Assembly (NCBI GenBank): GCA_003152165.1
Contig: PLZO01000119.1
Span: forward strand, 1-36,771
Reading direction: 5' to 3'
Source of the DNA: Chloroflexota bacterium
GTDB taxonomy: Bacteria > Chloroflexota > Limnocylindria > Limnocylindrales > CSP1-4
Length of the DNA stretch: 36,771 nucleotides
Positions within the stretch are counted from its first letter, which is position 1; the number at the start of each line of letters is the position of its first letter. Positions 8,737-17,470 of the stretch are shown piece by piece. The translations under genes and the position numbers were made by a program. A model generated the notes under the pieces. The model worked only from the letters and a program-made list of their open reading frames with translations. It had not been told where the DNA came from and did not search any database.

Positions 8737-9813
8737 ATGGACGAGATCGTAGGTCGCAAAGCCGATCACCTGCGCCTCGCCACGGTCGAGGCGGCCCTCG
8801 CTCGGCGGGGTACGGGCTTCGACGAGGTCACGTTCGTCCACAACGCGCTGCCGGAGGTCGACTTCGAGCGGTTGGATCCCTCCGTGGAGTTCCTCGGCAG
8901 GCGGTTATCCCTGCCGCTCGTGATCGCCTCGATGACAGGGGGCCACCCGGACGGCGGGCGCATCAACGCGGCGCTGGCTCGGGCGGCCGAGCGCCACGGA
9001 CTGGCGATGGGCGTGGGGAGCCAGCGCGCGGCGCTCCGCGAGCCCGCCCTCCGCGACACCTACGGGATCGCCCGGCAGGAGGCGCCGTCCGCCTTCCTCC
9101 TGGCCAATGTCGGGGCACCGCAGCTCGTCGCCCAGGGCGACGCCCCGCCGTTGTCCGTCGATGAGGTGAAGCGGCTCGCCGAGATGATCTCGGCAGATGC
9201 CGTCATCGTCCACCTCAACGCGCTCCAGGAGCTGATCCAGCCCGAGGGAGATCGCCGCGCCTTCGGCTGGCTCGCGGCGATCGAACGTCTCGTCGTCGCC
9301 CTACCGTTGCCGGTCGTCGCCAAGGAGACCGGCGGCGGCGTGTCCGAGCGGGTCGCTCGGCGGCTGGCGGACGCCGGCGTGGCGGCGATCGATGTCGGCG
9401 GCCTGGGCGGGACCAGTTTCGCGGCGATCGAAGGCCTGCGGGCCACTGAGCAGGGCGACCGGCGCGGAAGCGAGCTGGCGGAGCGATTTGCCGACTGGGG
9501 CATCCCGACCGCCGCCAGCGTGGGACTCGCTACGAGGGCGGGTATTCCGATCATCGCCACCGGCGGGATCCGCTCGGGTCTCGACGCGGGACGGGCGATC
9601 GCCCTCGGGGCGACCGCGGTCGGCGTCGCTCGGCCGCTGCTCCAGGCGGTCGTCGACGGGGGAGATGAGGCGGTCGACGGCTGGCTAGCGCGCTTCCGGG
9701 AGGAGCTGCTGGCCACGCAGTTCCTGACCGGCTCGCCCACGATCGGCGATCTGGCCCGGGCGGAGGTCGTCATCTCAGGTGAGACCGGGCACTGGCTCGG
9801 TTCCCGTGGCTGA
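8737..9813 (+). CDS. fni: Type 2 isopentenyl diphosphate isomerase (FMN/NAD(P)H dependent)
   Basis: The 358-residue enzyme interconverts isopentenyl and dimethylallyl diphosphate. Family motifs appear in order: RKADHLRLA at the start, IASMTGGHPDGGRIN, GVGSQRAAL, NVGAPQLV, HLNALQELIQPEGD, VVAKETGGGVS, DVGGLGGTSFAAIE, DWGIPTAAS, IATGGIRSGLDAGRAIALGA and TAVGVARPLLQ. The ATG at 8737 begins at the conserved N-terminus; the same frame is open from 8014 only because of GC bias over ubiX. Finding it back to back with ubiX suggests that here it may supply the dimethylallyl unit for prenyl-FMN rather than only for isoprenoids (inference). Confidence 0.93.
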   Translation: MDEIVGRKADHLRLATVEAALARRGTGFDEVTFVHNALPEVDFERLDPSVEFLGRRLSLPLVIASMTGGHPDGGRINAALARAAERHGLAMGVGSQRAALREPALRDTYGIARQEAPSAFLLANVGAPQLVAQGDAPPLSVDEVKRLAEMISADAVIVHLNALQELIQPEGDRRAFGWLAAIERLVVALPLPVVAKETGGGVSERVARRLADAGVAAIDVGGLGGTSFAAIEGLRATEQGDRRGSELAERFADWGIPTAASVGLATRAGIPIIATGGIRSGLDAGRAIALGATAVGVARPLLQAVVDGGDEAVDGWLARFREELLATQFLTGSPTIGDLARAEVVISGETGHWLGSRG

Positions 9814-9838
9814 TCCGTCCAAGACAGGAGAATCAGGC

Positions 9839-10817
9839 GTGCCAAAGGCGATCTATCTGACGCTGGCGTGCGGGCAGTACGACATCAACCAAGGCCTGAT
9901 CACCGGCGAGGTCGTGCCACAGGGGATCGAGTTGAGCGTCATCACGGCGCCGTCCCCGGAAGGGCACTGGCGCATGGTCCGCGACGCCGAGTTCGAAGTC
10001 TGCGAGTTTTCGATCGGGACCTACCTGATGGTCCACGAACGCGACCGCTCGGCGGTCGTAGCCATCCCAGCCTTCCCGCACCGCCGATTCCAGCACGGCT
10101 ACATCTTCGTCGCCACCGCCAGCGGTATCCGGCGAACCGAAACAGCTCGAGGAGCTCCGCATCGGCATCCGGACCTGGCAGACCTCGGCCTGGCTGTAGG
10201 CGTGCGGCTTCCTGCAAGACGATTACGGCGTCGATCTCCGGTCGAGCACATGGATCGCCCAGGACGAGGCGGACATCCCGCTTCCGGACAACCACGGCTA
10301 CCGGATCGAACGCGTCCTCGATGGACGCCCCATCACGGACATGCTGGCCGCCGGCGACATCGATGCCCTAATCTATCCCGACGTGCTCGACTCGGTCCGG
10401 CGTGGCGAACCGCGCGTCGCGCGCCTGTTTCCCGATCCGCGCAGCGCCGAAGCTCGACCACTGCGCCCGGACGGGCTTCTTCCTGATCATGCACACGGTC
10501 TTGATCCGGCGCTCCATCGCGGAGGCTCATCCGTGGATCCCCGAGAACTCCTTACGGCCTTCGAAACCTCCAAATGCCGGGCGTTCGCAGCCATGGCCGA
10601 TCCCCGCCGAGTGAGCCTCGCCTGGTTCACGGAGGCGATGGAGGAACAGTGTCGGATCCTCGGCCCCGATCCCTGGTCGAACGACTTCCAACTCAACCGA
10701 CCGGCCCTCGAGACGCTGATCTGCTGGTCCCACGAGCAGCGGATGATCAACCGCCCGTTCCCGGCAGAGGAGCTGTTCGCCGCCTCGACGCTGGTGGATC
10801 TGCCCCACTTCTTATGA
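9839..10817 (+). pseudogene. 4,5-dihydroxyphthalate decarboxylase-like protein, recently broken
   Basis: A GTG at 9839 with AGGAG 8 bases upstream starts a readable protein: LTLACGQYDINQGLITGEVV, then PQGIELSVI, EVCEFSIGTYLMVHERD, AIPAFPHRRFQHGYIFVATA. The frame then shifts near 10135; a TAG interrupts TSAWL.ACGFLQDDYG near 10197; the frame shifts again near 10450 (KLDHCARTGFFLIMHTVLIR) and near 10550, and the end reads LNRPALETLICWSHEQRMIN. The fold family includes 4,5-dihydroxyphthalate decarboxylase and related periplasmic-binding-like proteins. All segments are still well preserved, so the lesions look recent, or they could be assembly errors. It follows the IPP isomerase gene by 25 bases and was probably in the same operon. 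Confidence 0.82.
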
Positions 10818-10827
10818 CGGCGGCTTG

Positions 10828-11661
10828 TCAGGCGCGGGGAGCCAGGAAGGCGACGACCTCGGCGATGACAGGGTGCGGGGTCTGCCAGAACAAGCCGTGG
10901 GCCACGCCCTCCGCGATCCGCAGGTCGGCGTGGGGAAGGTGGTCCGCGAGGTAGCGCGACTGGTCCAGGTGCGACCCGGTCCCCCCGACATGGGTGTCGC
11001 GATCACCGACGATGACCAGGCACGGCTGGTCGATCTCAGCCAGCCGGTCGACAGTATGGTGGCCTTGGCGAGCGATGACGTGCTTGAGATAGTCGCGCAG
11101 CGACGGGCGGCCGTCCCAGAATGCCCCGATCAGCCGATCGATCGTCGCCGGCGAGCTCGCGGCGAACTCCGGGGTGAAGAACGTCGACCGGATCTGGTCG
11201 GTGATCGTCTGCTCGTAGCCCTTTTCGATCAGGGCGAGCGCGTTGGCCAGCGGGATCCCGGTTTGCGGTTCGCGGTCCGCCCGGTACTCGCCCGGCCCGG
11301 ACGCCGCCAGGACGAGCGATCGGACGCGATCGGGTGCGTCGATCGCGACCCATTGGGCGACACGGCCACCCATCGAGTGACCCAGGAGGTGGGTGGGGCC
11401 CAATCCCAGTTCGTCGATCAGCGCGGCGGCGTCTGCGGCAAAGAGGCGAGTCGAATAGTCGTCGTCGGTCCCGGGGGTCTCCCCGGTGCCACGGTAATCG
11501 AGCGTGACGACGGTGAACCGCTCCGCCAACCTCCCGACCAGGTCCTCTCCCCAGGTCGCACCAGCGTACCCGGTGCCAGCAAGCAGGACGAGCGGCGGAC
11601 CGGAACCGCGGACCTCATGAGCGAGCCTGATTGGTTCGACCGCCCGCACGGGGATGAACAA
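10828..11661 (-). CDS. Alpha/beta hydrolase
   Basis: The 277-residue protein has the complete alpha/beta-hydrolase set: an oxyanion region VLLAGTGYAG, LDYRGTGETPG, the nucleophile elbow LLGHSMGGRVAQ, the acid in VIVGDRDTHVG and the histidine in EGVAHGLFW. It could hydrolyse an ester, a CoA thioester, an enol-lactone or a C-C bond; similar enzymes such as 3-oxoadipate enol-lactonase occur in aromatic catabolism. I placed the start at the TTG at 11661, which has GGGAG 7 bases upstream; a GTG at 11649 is possible. The much longer open frame to 12774 is antisense to the next FAD subunit gene and is not real. Confidence 0.85.
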   Translation of the reverse strand: MFIPVRAVEPIRLAHEVRGSGPPLVLLAGTGYAGATWGEDLVGRLAERFTVVTLDYRGTGETPGTDDDYSTRLFAADAAALIDELGLGPTHLLGHSMGGRVAQWVAIDAPDRVRSLVLAASGPGEYRADREPQTGIPLANALALIEKGYEQTITDQIRSTFFTPEFAASSPATIDRLIGAFWDGRPSLRDYLKHVIARQGHHTVDRLAEIDQPCLVIVGDRDTHVGGTGSHLDQSRYLADHLPHADLRIAEGVAHGLFWQTPHPVIAEVVAFLAPRA

Positions 11662-11764
11662 TGCTTGCTCCCGCTGGCCCGCGCGCGCCGACGCGTGGTT
11701 CGCCCGCGCTGCGGGTCGTGAGTATACCGCTGCATCCCTTTCCGCCCTCGACCGGCCGGCGGGT

Positions 11765-11827
11765 GGCCGGTTTGACAGGCCGGTTTGACGGGGGTCCGCG
11801 AGGCTGCATAGAATGCACGTGTATACC
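11765..11827 (+). promoter_or_regulatory. Promoter of hydroxylase operon 2 with duplicated -35 and overlapping operator
   Basis: A 13-base tandem duplication (11765-11777 and 11778-11790) carries TTGACA at 11772 and TTGACG at 11785. The second lies 18 bases before TAGAAT (11809-11814), a good -10. TGCACGTGTATACC (11814-11827) follows at the expected start of transcription and resembles the paired half-sites at 18636-18651. It lies 51 bases before the ATG of the FAD subunit gene. The layout suits repression by a protein bound across the start site. Confidence 0.6.
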
Positions 11828-11877
11828 AACCGTCCAGGCGCCAGGCAGGTTCTTGTGCGCACCGACCGAGGTCGTTC

Positions 11878-12762
11878 ATGCGCGGATCCCTGGTGTTCTA
11901 TCACCCCACCACGCTGCAGGAGGCGATCGGCCTCCTCGGGGAGCATGGCGAGGAGGCGAAGGTCGTGGCCGGCTCGACCGCACTGACCATCCTCATGCGC
12001 CAGCGGCTCATCGCTCCATCGGTCCTCGTCAGCATCGGGGCGATCCCGGGGCTGGATGGGATCGAAGAGCGGGACGGGGCAATCCGGATTGGGGCGATGG
12101 TCCGCCACCGCGACGTGGAGCTGAGCGAGCTGGTCCGAGCCCGGGTCCCCGTCCTCGCCGAGACGTTCGGGGTGGTCGCCAACGTCCGCGTCCGCAATGC
12201 CGCCACCGTCGGCGGCGTGCTGGCCGAATCGGACTACGCCTCGGATCCGCCGGCCGTCTTCGTCGCCCTCGATGCGGAGATCGAGGTCCGGGGGCCGGGC
12301 GGGGAGCGGACGATCCCAGCCCGCGACTTCTTCGTCGCCTTCTACGAGACCGCCCTCGAACCGAACGAGATCGTGACCGCCATCCGGATACCGATCCCGG
12401 TCACCGGCAGCGGCACCGCCTATCACAAGTTCGTGTCGAGGTCGTCCGAGGATCGCCCGTGCGTCGGGGTCGCGGCCCTCGTCCACCTCGCCAGCGATGG
12501 CACCTGCGCGGACCTGCGGGTCGCGGTCGGTGCTGCGGCGGAGACCCCCCAGCGGTTCCCGAACGTGGAGGCGCTGGCGGTGGGCCAGACTTTGACCCCC
12601 GAGCTGACCGGTCGGATCGGCGATGCCTACGCCGACGCGATCGACACGCTCGACGACATGCGCGGATCCGCCTGGTACCGGACGGAGATGGTCCGGGTCT
12701 GGGTCGGCCGGGCGATCGAGACCGCCACCGACGCGGCGGCCGACCGGTCGGCCCCCGGTTGA
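11878..12762 (+). CDS. Molybdenum hydroxylase FAD subunit (CoxM/XdhB-like), operon 2
   Basis: The 294-residue protein is the paralogue of the gene at 3981, with the same landmarks: AKVVAGSTALTILMRQRL is preceded by GLLGEHGEE, then RNAATVGGVLAESDYASDPP, ARDFFVAFYETALEPNEIVT, YHKFVSRSSEDRPCVGV and the terminal RGSAWYRTEMVRVWVGRAI. It binds FAD and passes electrons out of the complex. GAGG lies 6 bases before the ATG. The large subunit starts 14 bases after its stop, a small gap where operon 1 has an overlap. Confidence 0.9.
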   Translation: MRGSLVFYHPTTLQEAIGLLGEHGEEAKVVAGSTALTILMRQRLIAPSVLVSIGAIPGLDGIEERDGAIRIGAMVRHRDVELSELVRARVPVLAETFGVVANVRVRNAATVGGVLAESDYASDPPAVFVALDAEIEVRGPGGERTIPARDFFVAFYETALEPNEIVTAIRIPIPVTGSGTAYHKFVSRSSEDRPCVGVAALVHLASDGTCADLRVAVGAAAETPQRFPNVEALAVGQTLTPELTGRIGDAYADAIDTLDDMRGSAWYRTEMVRVWVGRAIETATDAAADRSAPG

Positions 12763-12776
12763 GCCGAGGAGCACGA

Positions 12777-15089
12777 ATGATCGCCGAACCCCGTCACATC
12801 GTTCCGCCCGGGATGCTCGACGCGAACCTCCGAGTCCGTGGTCGGGTGCCGTACGCCATCGATGTCGTCCTCCCCGGGATGCTCCACGCCAAGCTGCTTC
12901 GAAGTCCCTACGCCCACGCCCGGATTGTCTCGGTCGACGCCACCCGGGCGCGTGCCCTGCCGGGTGTCCACGCGGTGCTCACCGGCCCGGATCTCGCCGC
13001 CCGCGACGACATCTTTCCGTACTTCGGCCCGATCTTCCGCGACCAGGCGGTTCTGGCCATCGACAAGGTGCGCTTCGTAGGCGACCCGGTCGCAGCGGTC
13101 GCGGCGATCGACATCGACGTCGCCCAGGCGGCCCTCGATCTGATCAACGTGGAGTACGACGAGTTGCCAGCGGTCTTCAACGTCGACGAAGCGCTCGAAC
13201 CCGGCGCGCCCATCGTCCACGACGAGCCGCGCCGGCTCGGCCAGACCTTCGCCGACATCATCGTCCGGGCCGAGGCGGACACGAACGTCTGCAATCACTT
13301 CAAGTTGCGCAAGGGCGACGTTGAGCGCGGCTTCGCCGAGGCGGATCACGTCTTCGAGGACGTCTTCACCTCGCCGCCCGTCCAGCACGTACCCATGGAG
13401 ACGCACAACTGCGTCGCCACGATCGAGGCCGGGATCATCCGGGTGACGACCGCGACCCAGATGCCGTTCGCGGTCCGCGCCTCGTTGGCCGAGATCTTCA
13501 AAGTCTCCCAGGCCAAGGTCCGGGTCACAACGCCGACGCTCGGCGGTGGCTACGGTGCCAAGACGTACACGAAGGTCGAGCCCGTCGCCGCCCTCCTCGC
13601 CCAGGCCACGGGCCGGCCGGTGAAGATCCACCTGACCCGCGAAGAAGAGTTCGTCACCATCACCAAGCACGGTGTCAAGATCCAGATGAAGACCGGCGTC
13701 ACCAAGGACGGCCGGATCGTCGCCCGGAAGAGCACCTGCCTGTTCAACACCGGCGCCTACGCGGACATCGGGCCCCGGCTCATCAAGAACGGCGGCTATG
13801 CGACCGGCGGCCCGCACTACATCCCGAACGTCTGGGTCGACTCGTACGCGGTGTACACGAACCTGCCCCCAGCCGGGGCGTTCCGCGGCTACGGCGTCTC
13901 GCAGGCTGCCTGGGCCTACGAGACCCAGATGGACATGATCGCGGCGAAGCTGGGTTGGGACGCGCTCGAGTTCCGGATGAAGAACCTCTTGGAGGATGGG
14001 CAGTCGGTGATGACCGGCGAGGATATGTTCGACGCCCACTTCAAGGAGCTCCTAACCACGGCGACGGCCCGGATCGGCTGGGACCCCGCGGAGGAACCGC
14101 GCCGGAACGGCTCGAAGGTCCGAGCCAAGGGCTTCGCGTGCATCATCAAGGGCACCGTCACGCCGTCGACGTCGACCGCCGCGGCGAAGCTCAATGAGGA
14201 CGGCAGCCTCCAGATCCTGTCGAGCGCGGTCGAGATGGGCCAGGGTGCGGAGACGGCCCTCAGCGTCCTGGCGGCCGAAGGGCTCGACCTCGAACTCGGC
14301 CAGGTCAGCATCTCGCGACCGGACACGGACGTGACGCCGTACGATCAGGGGACGAGCTCGAGCCGCAACACGCATTCGATGGGGACCGCGGTCGGCATGG
14401 CGGTGGCCGACATCCGGCGCCAGCTGCTCGCCCTAGCCGCCGAGCAGCTCGAGGTGGATCCGGCTGACCTGGAACTCGTCGCCGGTCGCGTCCAGGCCCG
14501 AGGGGCGCCGTCGACGTCGATCGCCTACGGCGATCTCGTCCGGGCGTCGCGCAGCGGCAACCTGCTGGCCAACAGCGTCTACGCGTCTAAAGGCGGGCTC
14601 GACCCGGAGACCGGTCAGGGCATCGGTTCGGTCCACTGGCATCAGGCGGCGGCGGCCGTCGAGGTCGAAGTCGACCTCGCGACCGGCAAGATCGATCTCC
14701 TCCGATATCACGCCGGCGTGTACGCCGGCCGGATCGTCAACCCCGTCCAGGCCGAGCTCCAGACGGAGGGCAACATCGCCTTCGGTCTCGGCCAGGCCTT
14801 GTTCGAGGAGATGGTCTTCGATGGCGGCCAGCTCCAGAACGGCAACCTCGGCGATTACATGATCGCCAGCATCGAGGACATGCCGCAGGAGATCAGCCTC
14901 GGGATCCTCGAGCATCTCGAGTCCAACGACATCCACGGCATCGGGGAGACCTCGCTGCCGCCGGCAATGCCGGCGATCGGCAACGCCGTGTTCCGGGCGA
15001 CCGGTGTCCGGATCACCGACTTGCCGATCACCCCCGAGAAGGTGCTGCGTGGCCTGCGAGCCCGTGCTGTCGAGGAGTCTGCCGAATGA
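12777..15089 (+). CDS. Molybdenum hydroxylase large subunit (CoxL/XdhA family), operon 2
   Basis: The 770-residue catalytic subunit is collinear with that of operon 1. Landmarks are GRVPYAIDVVLPGMLHAKLL, TLGGGYGAK (Gly to Ala relative to operon 1), KIHLTREEEFVTITKHGVKI, the pocket loop AGAFRGYGVSQAAWAYE, SAVEMGQGAETAL and the catalytic glutamate in HGIGETSLPP at about residue 724. There is no CO dehydrogenase-type cysteine loop. The start ATG at 12777 has GAGGAG upstream; the long open frame reaching back to 11661 overlaps the FAD gene and is spurious. Two such near-identical systems in one island suggest related substrates or successive hydroxylations of one ring. Confidence 0.92.
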   Translation: MIAEPRHIVPPGMLDANLRVRGRVPYAIDVVLPGMLHAKLLRSPYAHARIVSVDATRARALPGVHAVLTGPDLAARDDIFPYFGPIFRDQAVLAIDKVRFVGDPVAAVAAIDIDVAQAALDLINVEYDELPAVFNVDEALEPGAPIVHDEPRRLGQTFADIIVRAEADTNVCNHFKLRKGDVERGFAEADHVFEDVFTSPPVQHVPMETHNCVATIEAGIIRVTTATQMPFAVRASLAEIFKVSQAKVRVTTPTLGGGYGAKTYTKVEPVAALLAQATGRPVKIHLTREEEFVTITKHGVKIQMKTGVTKDGRIVARKSTCLFNTGAYADIGPRLIKNGGYATGGPHYIPNVWVDSYAVYTNLPPAGAFRGYGVSQAAWAYETQMDMIAAKLGWDALEFRMKNLLEDGQSVMTGEDMFDAHFKELLTTATARIGWDPAEEPRRNGSKVRAKGFACIIKGTVTPSTSTAAAKLNEDGSLQILSSAVEMGQGAETALSVLAAEGLDLELGQVSISRPDTDVTPYDQGTSSSRNTHSMGTAVGMAVADIRRQLLALAAEQLEVDPADLELVAGRVQARGAPSTSIAYGDLVRASRSGNLLANSVYASKGGLDPETGQGIGSVHWHQAAAAVEVEVDLATGKIDLLRYHAGVYAGRIVNPVQAELQTEGNIAFGLGQALFEEMVFDGGQLQNGNLGDYMIASIEDMPQEISLGILEHLESNDIHGIGETSLPPAMPAIGNAVFRATGVRITDLPITPEKVLRGLRARAVEESAE

Positions 15090-15616
15090 CTGCTACCGAT
15101 CCGTCCTCCCCGAGGACCAGCCCGCGACCCGTCGACGGCGAAGGGAAGATCTCTCTGACCCTGCGCGTGAATGGCAGCGCTGAGCGCGTCCGGGCCCGAC
15201 CAAACCACACCCTCCTTGAGGTCCTCCGCAACGAGCTCCATCTGACCGGGCCCCGCGAGGGCTGCGGCGTCGGGATGTGCGGCGCCTGCACGGTCCTCGT
15301 CGATGGCCGGCCCGTCTCCAGCTGCCTCCTGCCAGCGGCCTTGGCCGAGGACCACGAACTGACGACGATCGAGGGCCTTGAAGGACCGAACGGCGAGCTC
15401 CACCCGATCCAGGAGGCCTACGTCGAGCACACTGGGTTCCAGTGCTCGTACTGCACGCCCGGCTTCATCCTCGCGACCAAGGCACTCCTCGAGGAGTGCC
15501 CCGACGTGACCCGCGACGAGGCCAAGGCCTACCTCGCCGGCAACCTCTGCCGGTGCGGCAGCTATGTGAAGATCCTCGACTCGGTCATGGACGCCAGGGA
15601 TCGGGTTCGCGGCTGA
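15086..15616 (+). CDS. Molybdenum hydroxylase 2Fe-2S subunit (CoxS family), operon 2
   Basis: The 176-residue iron-sulfur subunit shows CGVGMCGACTVLVDG with a following SSC for the first cluster, and QCSYCTPG plus NLCRCGSYVKI for the second. About 22 extra polar residues precede the ferredoxin fold (residues 1-22, rich in Ser and Pro). Its ATG overlaps the stop of the large subunit. It shares the CSYC/CRCGSY wording with operon 1. The gene ends 25 bases before the convergent thiamine-diphosphate enzyme. Confidence 0.92.
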   Translation: MTATDPSSPRTSPRPVDGEGKISLTLRVNGSAERVRARPNHTLLEVLRNELHLTGPREGCGVGMCGACTVLVDGRPVSSCLLPAALAEDHELTTIEGLEGPNGELHPIQEAYVEHTGFQCSYCTPGFILATKALLEECPDVTRDEAKAYLAGNLCRCGSYVKILDSVMDARDRVRG

Positions 15617-15620
15617 ACCG

Positions 15621-15643
15621 GAGTGGCCGGCCGCGCCGGACTC
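15621..15643. terminator. Possible hairpin between convergent genes
   Basis: GAGTGGCCGG (15621-15630) can pair with CCGGACTC (15636-15643), leaving a two-base bulge and a five-base loop. It fills the short gap between two genes that point at each other, which is a usual place for a bidirectional terminator. No T-tract is seen on either side, so support is modest. Confidence 0.3.
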
Positions 15644-17396
15644 AGCGGTGCGAGCAGACCACATCGACCAGGGCGGGCCGGCCCTCCTCCATGACGATCT
15701 TCGCCGCCCTGCGGACGGCGTCCCCGATCGCGTCCGGGTCCTCGATCGGCCCCTCGGCGTGCCACCCGAACGACCGGGCCAGCGCGGCGAAGTCAGGCGG
15801 CGGGTCCTCGATCGCGACGCCGACATGGGCCTTGGCCAGGTCCGATCCGCGGTGCTTCGCCATGTGGATCTGGTGATCCCAGTCGTTGTAATACGCCCGG
15901 TTGTTGTACATCACGACGAGCATCGGGATCCGGTTGGCGGTGGCGATCCAGAGCGCTGCCGCATCGAACAGCAGGTCGCCATCGGGCTGGAGGTTGACGA
16001 CGAGCTTGCCCATATCGCGATGGGCCAGCGCCACGCCAAGGGACAGCCCGATCTGAGTCGCCGTCCCGAGGCTCTTGCCGGCGTGTCGGTAGGGGCGGTC
16101 GAAGTCCCATAGGCGGGTCGCCCAGCCGTCCGCGGTGCCCGCGGTGAGCACCCAGTCGTAGTTGCGGATCGCCTCCCAGACCTCGGCGGCCAGGCGCGGC
16201 GGGGAGACCGGGCGCTCGTCACGGCGTTTCTCCGCCTCCGCCGCCCAGTCTGCAAGCCGCTGCTCGTGGAGTTCGGCAAGCGCGCCTCGGCGCGCCTCTC
16301 GCTCGGCGGCCCGGGCAGGTGAGTCCATGGCCACCAGCACCTGGATCTGCTCGATGATCTGCGGCAGGACGACGGAGGTGTCGGCGGTGATGGCGATATC
16401 GGTCACCGGCAGCGCTCCATGGTGGTGGGACCAAGACGACGTGTGCAGCTCGTTGAAGCCGATGTCGATGACCCGGACTCCTGGAGCCAGGCGCGATCGG
16501 ACGTTCCGGGTGCTCTGCTCAACCTCCATCGTGAACCGGGAGGCGTCCTTGACGTCGAGCAGGAGAATCACGTCCGCGTCCGCGACGGCGTCGGACTCGG
16601 TGACGTTGAGACGGTGGCGGTTCGGCGCATTGAGCCGGTCTTCCATATCGATGATCCCCGCGCCGACGACCTCGGCCAAGGTCGGGATCCAGCCGAATGC
16701 CCGCGGGTCGCGGCCGGCATAGGAGGCCAGGATCAACGGTCGCGCCGCATCGCCCAGGGCACGGACGGCGGTCGCGAGGGCAGCCGGGTCTGCGCCCATC
16801 CTGCTGGCCGGTCCGACACGATCCCAGGCGATCCCCTCGATCGGCCCCTCGAGCCTGCGTTCCTGGAGGTCGGCGTCGAGGCCGATGTAGACCGGCCCGG
16901 CCGGCTCCGTCTCGGCCACACGACGGGCGCGGGCGAACGCCTCGGGCATCGCGGCGACCGAGGCCGGCTGGTCATCCCACTTCGTGAAATCGCGCACCGC
17001 GTTGCCCTGGATGTTCGAGGTGTGGACCCAGTCGATCCACGGCCGCCGTCGGGTCGTGTCCATCGGACCGGCGCCGCCGAACACGAGGACGGGGGTGCGA
17101 TCGACATAGGCATTGAAGATCCCCAGGCTGCCGTGGAGAAGCCCGACCGTGTCATGCAGGACCGCCGCCATCGTCTTGCCGGATGCCTTGGTATACCCGT
17201 GGGCGATCTGGACCGCCAGCTTCTCATGCGGGCAGAGGATTATCTCCGGGGCGCCGAGGCGGTTGACGAGCGAGTCATGCAGGCCCCGGAAGCTGGCTCC
17301 GGGATTCAACGTTACGTACGGGATCTCGAGTCCCCGCATCAGGTCGACCATGACGTCTGACCCGTATCGGGGCGCCTCCGGCTTTGCCACGTCCAC
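15642..17396 (-). CDS. Thiamine-diphosphate enzyme (benzoylformate decarboxylase/acetolactate synthase-like)
   Basis: The 584-residue protein has the three-domain layout of this family. The catalytic glutamate sits in ILCPHEKLAVQIAHGYTKAS (about residues 54-73). A central domain runs from about 200 to 350. The C-terminal domain holds the ThDP/metal motif: LQPDGDLLFDAAALWIATAN followed by MYNNRAYYNDW (the GDG...NN pattern). It probably decarboxylates a 2-oxo acid, but carboligation is possible. The start is a GTG at 17396 with GAGG 5 bases upstream. It is divergent from the ornithine-cyclodeaminase-like gene, with a shared control region between them. Confidence 0.85.
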   Translation of the reverse strand: MDVAKPEAPRYGSDVMVDLMRGLEIPYVTLNPGASFRGLHDSLVNRLGAPEIILCPHEKLAVQIAHGYTKASGKTMAAVLHDTVGLLHGSLGIFNAYVDRTPVLVFGGAGPMDTTRRRPWIDWVHTSNIQGNAVRDFTKWDDQPASVAAMPEAFARARRVAETEPAGPVYIGLDADLQERRLEGPIEGIAWDRVGPASRMGADPAALATAVRALGDAARPLILASYAGRDPRAFGWIPTLAEVVGAGIIDMEDRLNAPNRHRLNVTESDAVADADVILLLDVKDASRFTMEVEQSTRNVRSRLAPGVRVIDIGFNELHTSSWSHHHGALPVTDIAITADTSVVLPQIIEQIQVLVAMDSPARAAEREARRGALAELHEQRLADWAAEAEKRRDERPVSPPRLAAEVWEAIRNYDWVLTAGTADGWATRLWDFDRPYRHAGKSLGTATQIGLSLGVALAHRDMGKLVVNLQPDGDLLFDAAALWIATANRIPMLVVMYNNRAYYNDWDHQIHMAKHRGSDLAKAHVGVAIEDPPPDFAALARSFGWHAEGPIEDPDAIGDAVRRAAKIVMEEGRPALVDVVCSHR

Positions 17397-17423
17397 TCCA
17401 CCCTCAAGGCGCTACAGGCAGCC

Positions 17424-17470
17424 TGTACGCAAATGTATGCGATTGTGTGGCCCCGTGCAATCGCTATCAT
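17424..17470. promoter_or_regulatory. Divergent control region: promoter and operator pair
   Basis: Two half-sites, TGTACGCA (17424-17431) and TGTATGCG (17434-17441), are direct repeats one helical turn apart. On the minus strand TTGCAC (17460-17455) lies 17 bases before TACATT (17437-17432), giving a promoter for the thiamine-diphosphate enzyme whose -10 is inside the repeat. On the plus strand TTGTGT (17443) and TATCAT (17465), 16 bases apart, could serve the ornithine-cyclodeaminase-like gene. TGTACGCA recurs exactly at the start of the gntR gene (30876-30883). Confidence 0.55.

Noticed and set aside
11662-12774. Extension of the alpha/beta hydrolase frame to 648 residues
   Set aside because: It runs antisense through the FAD subunit gene of operon 2; the hydrolase fold begins near 11661.
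11661-12776. 372-residue extension of the operon 2 large subunit
   Set aside because: It overlaps the FAD subunit gene in another frame and has no family similarity.
12627-14039. 470-codon minus-strand open frame
   Set aside because: It is an antisense shadow of the operon 2 large subunit; no motifs.
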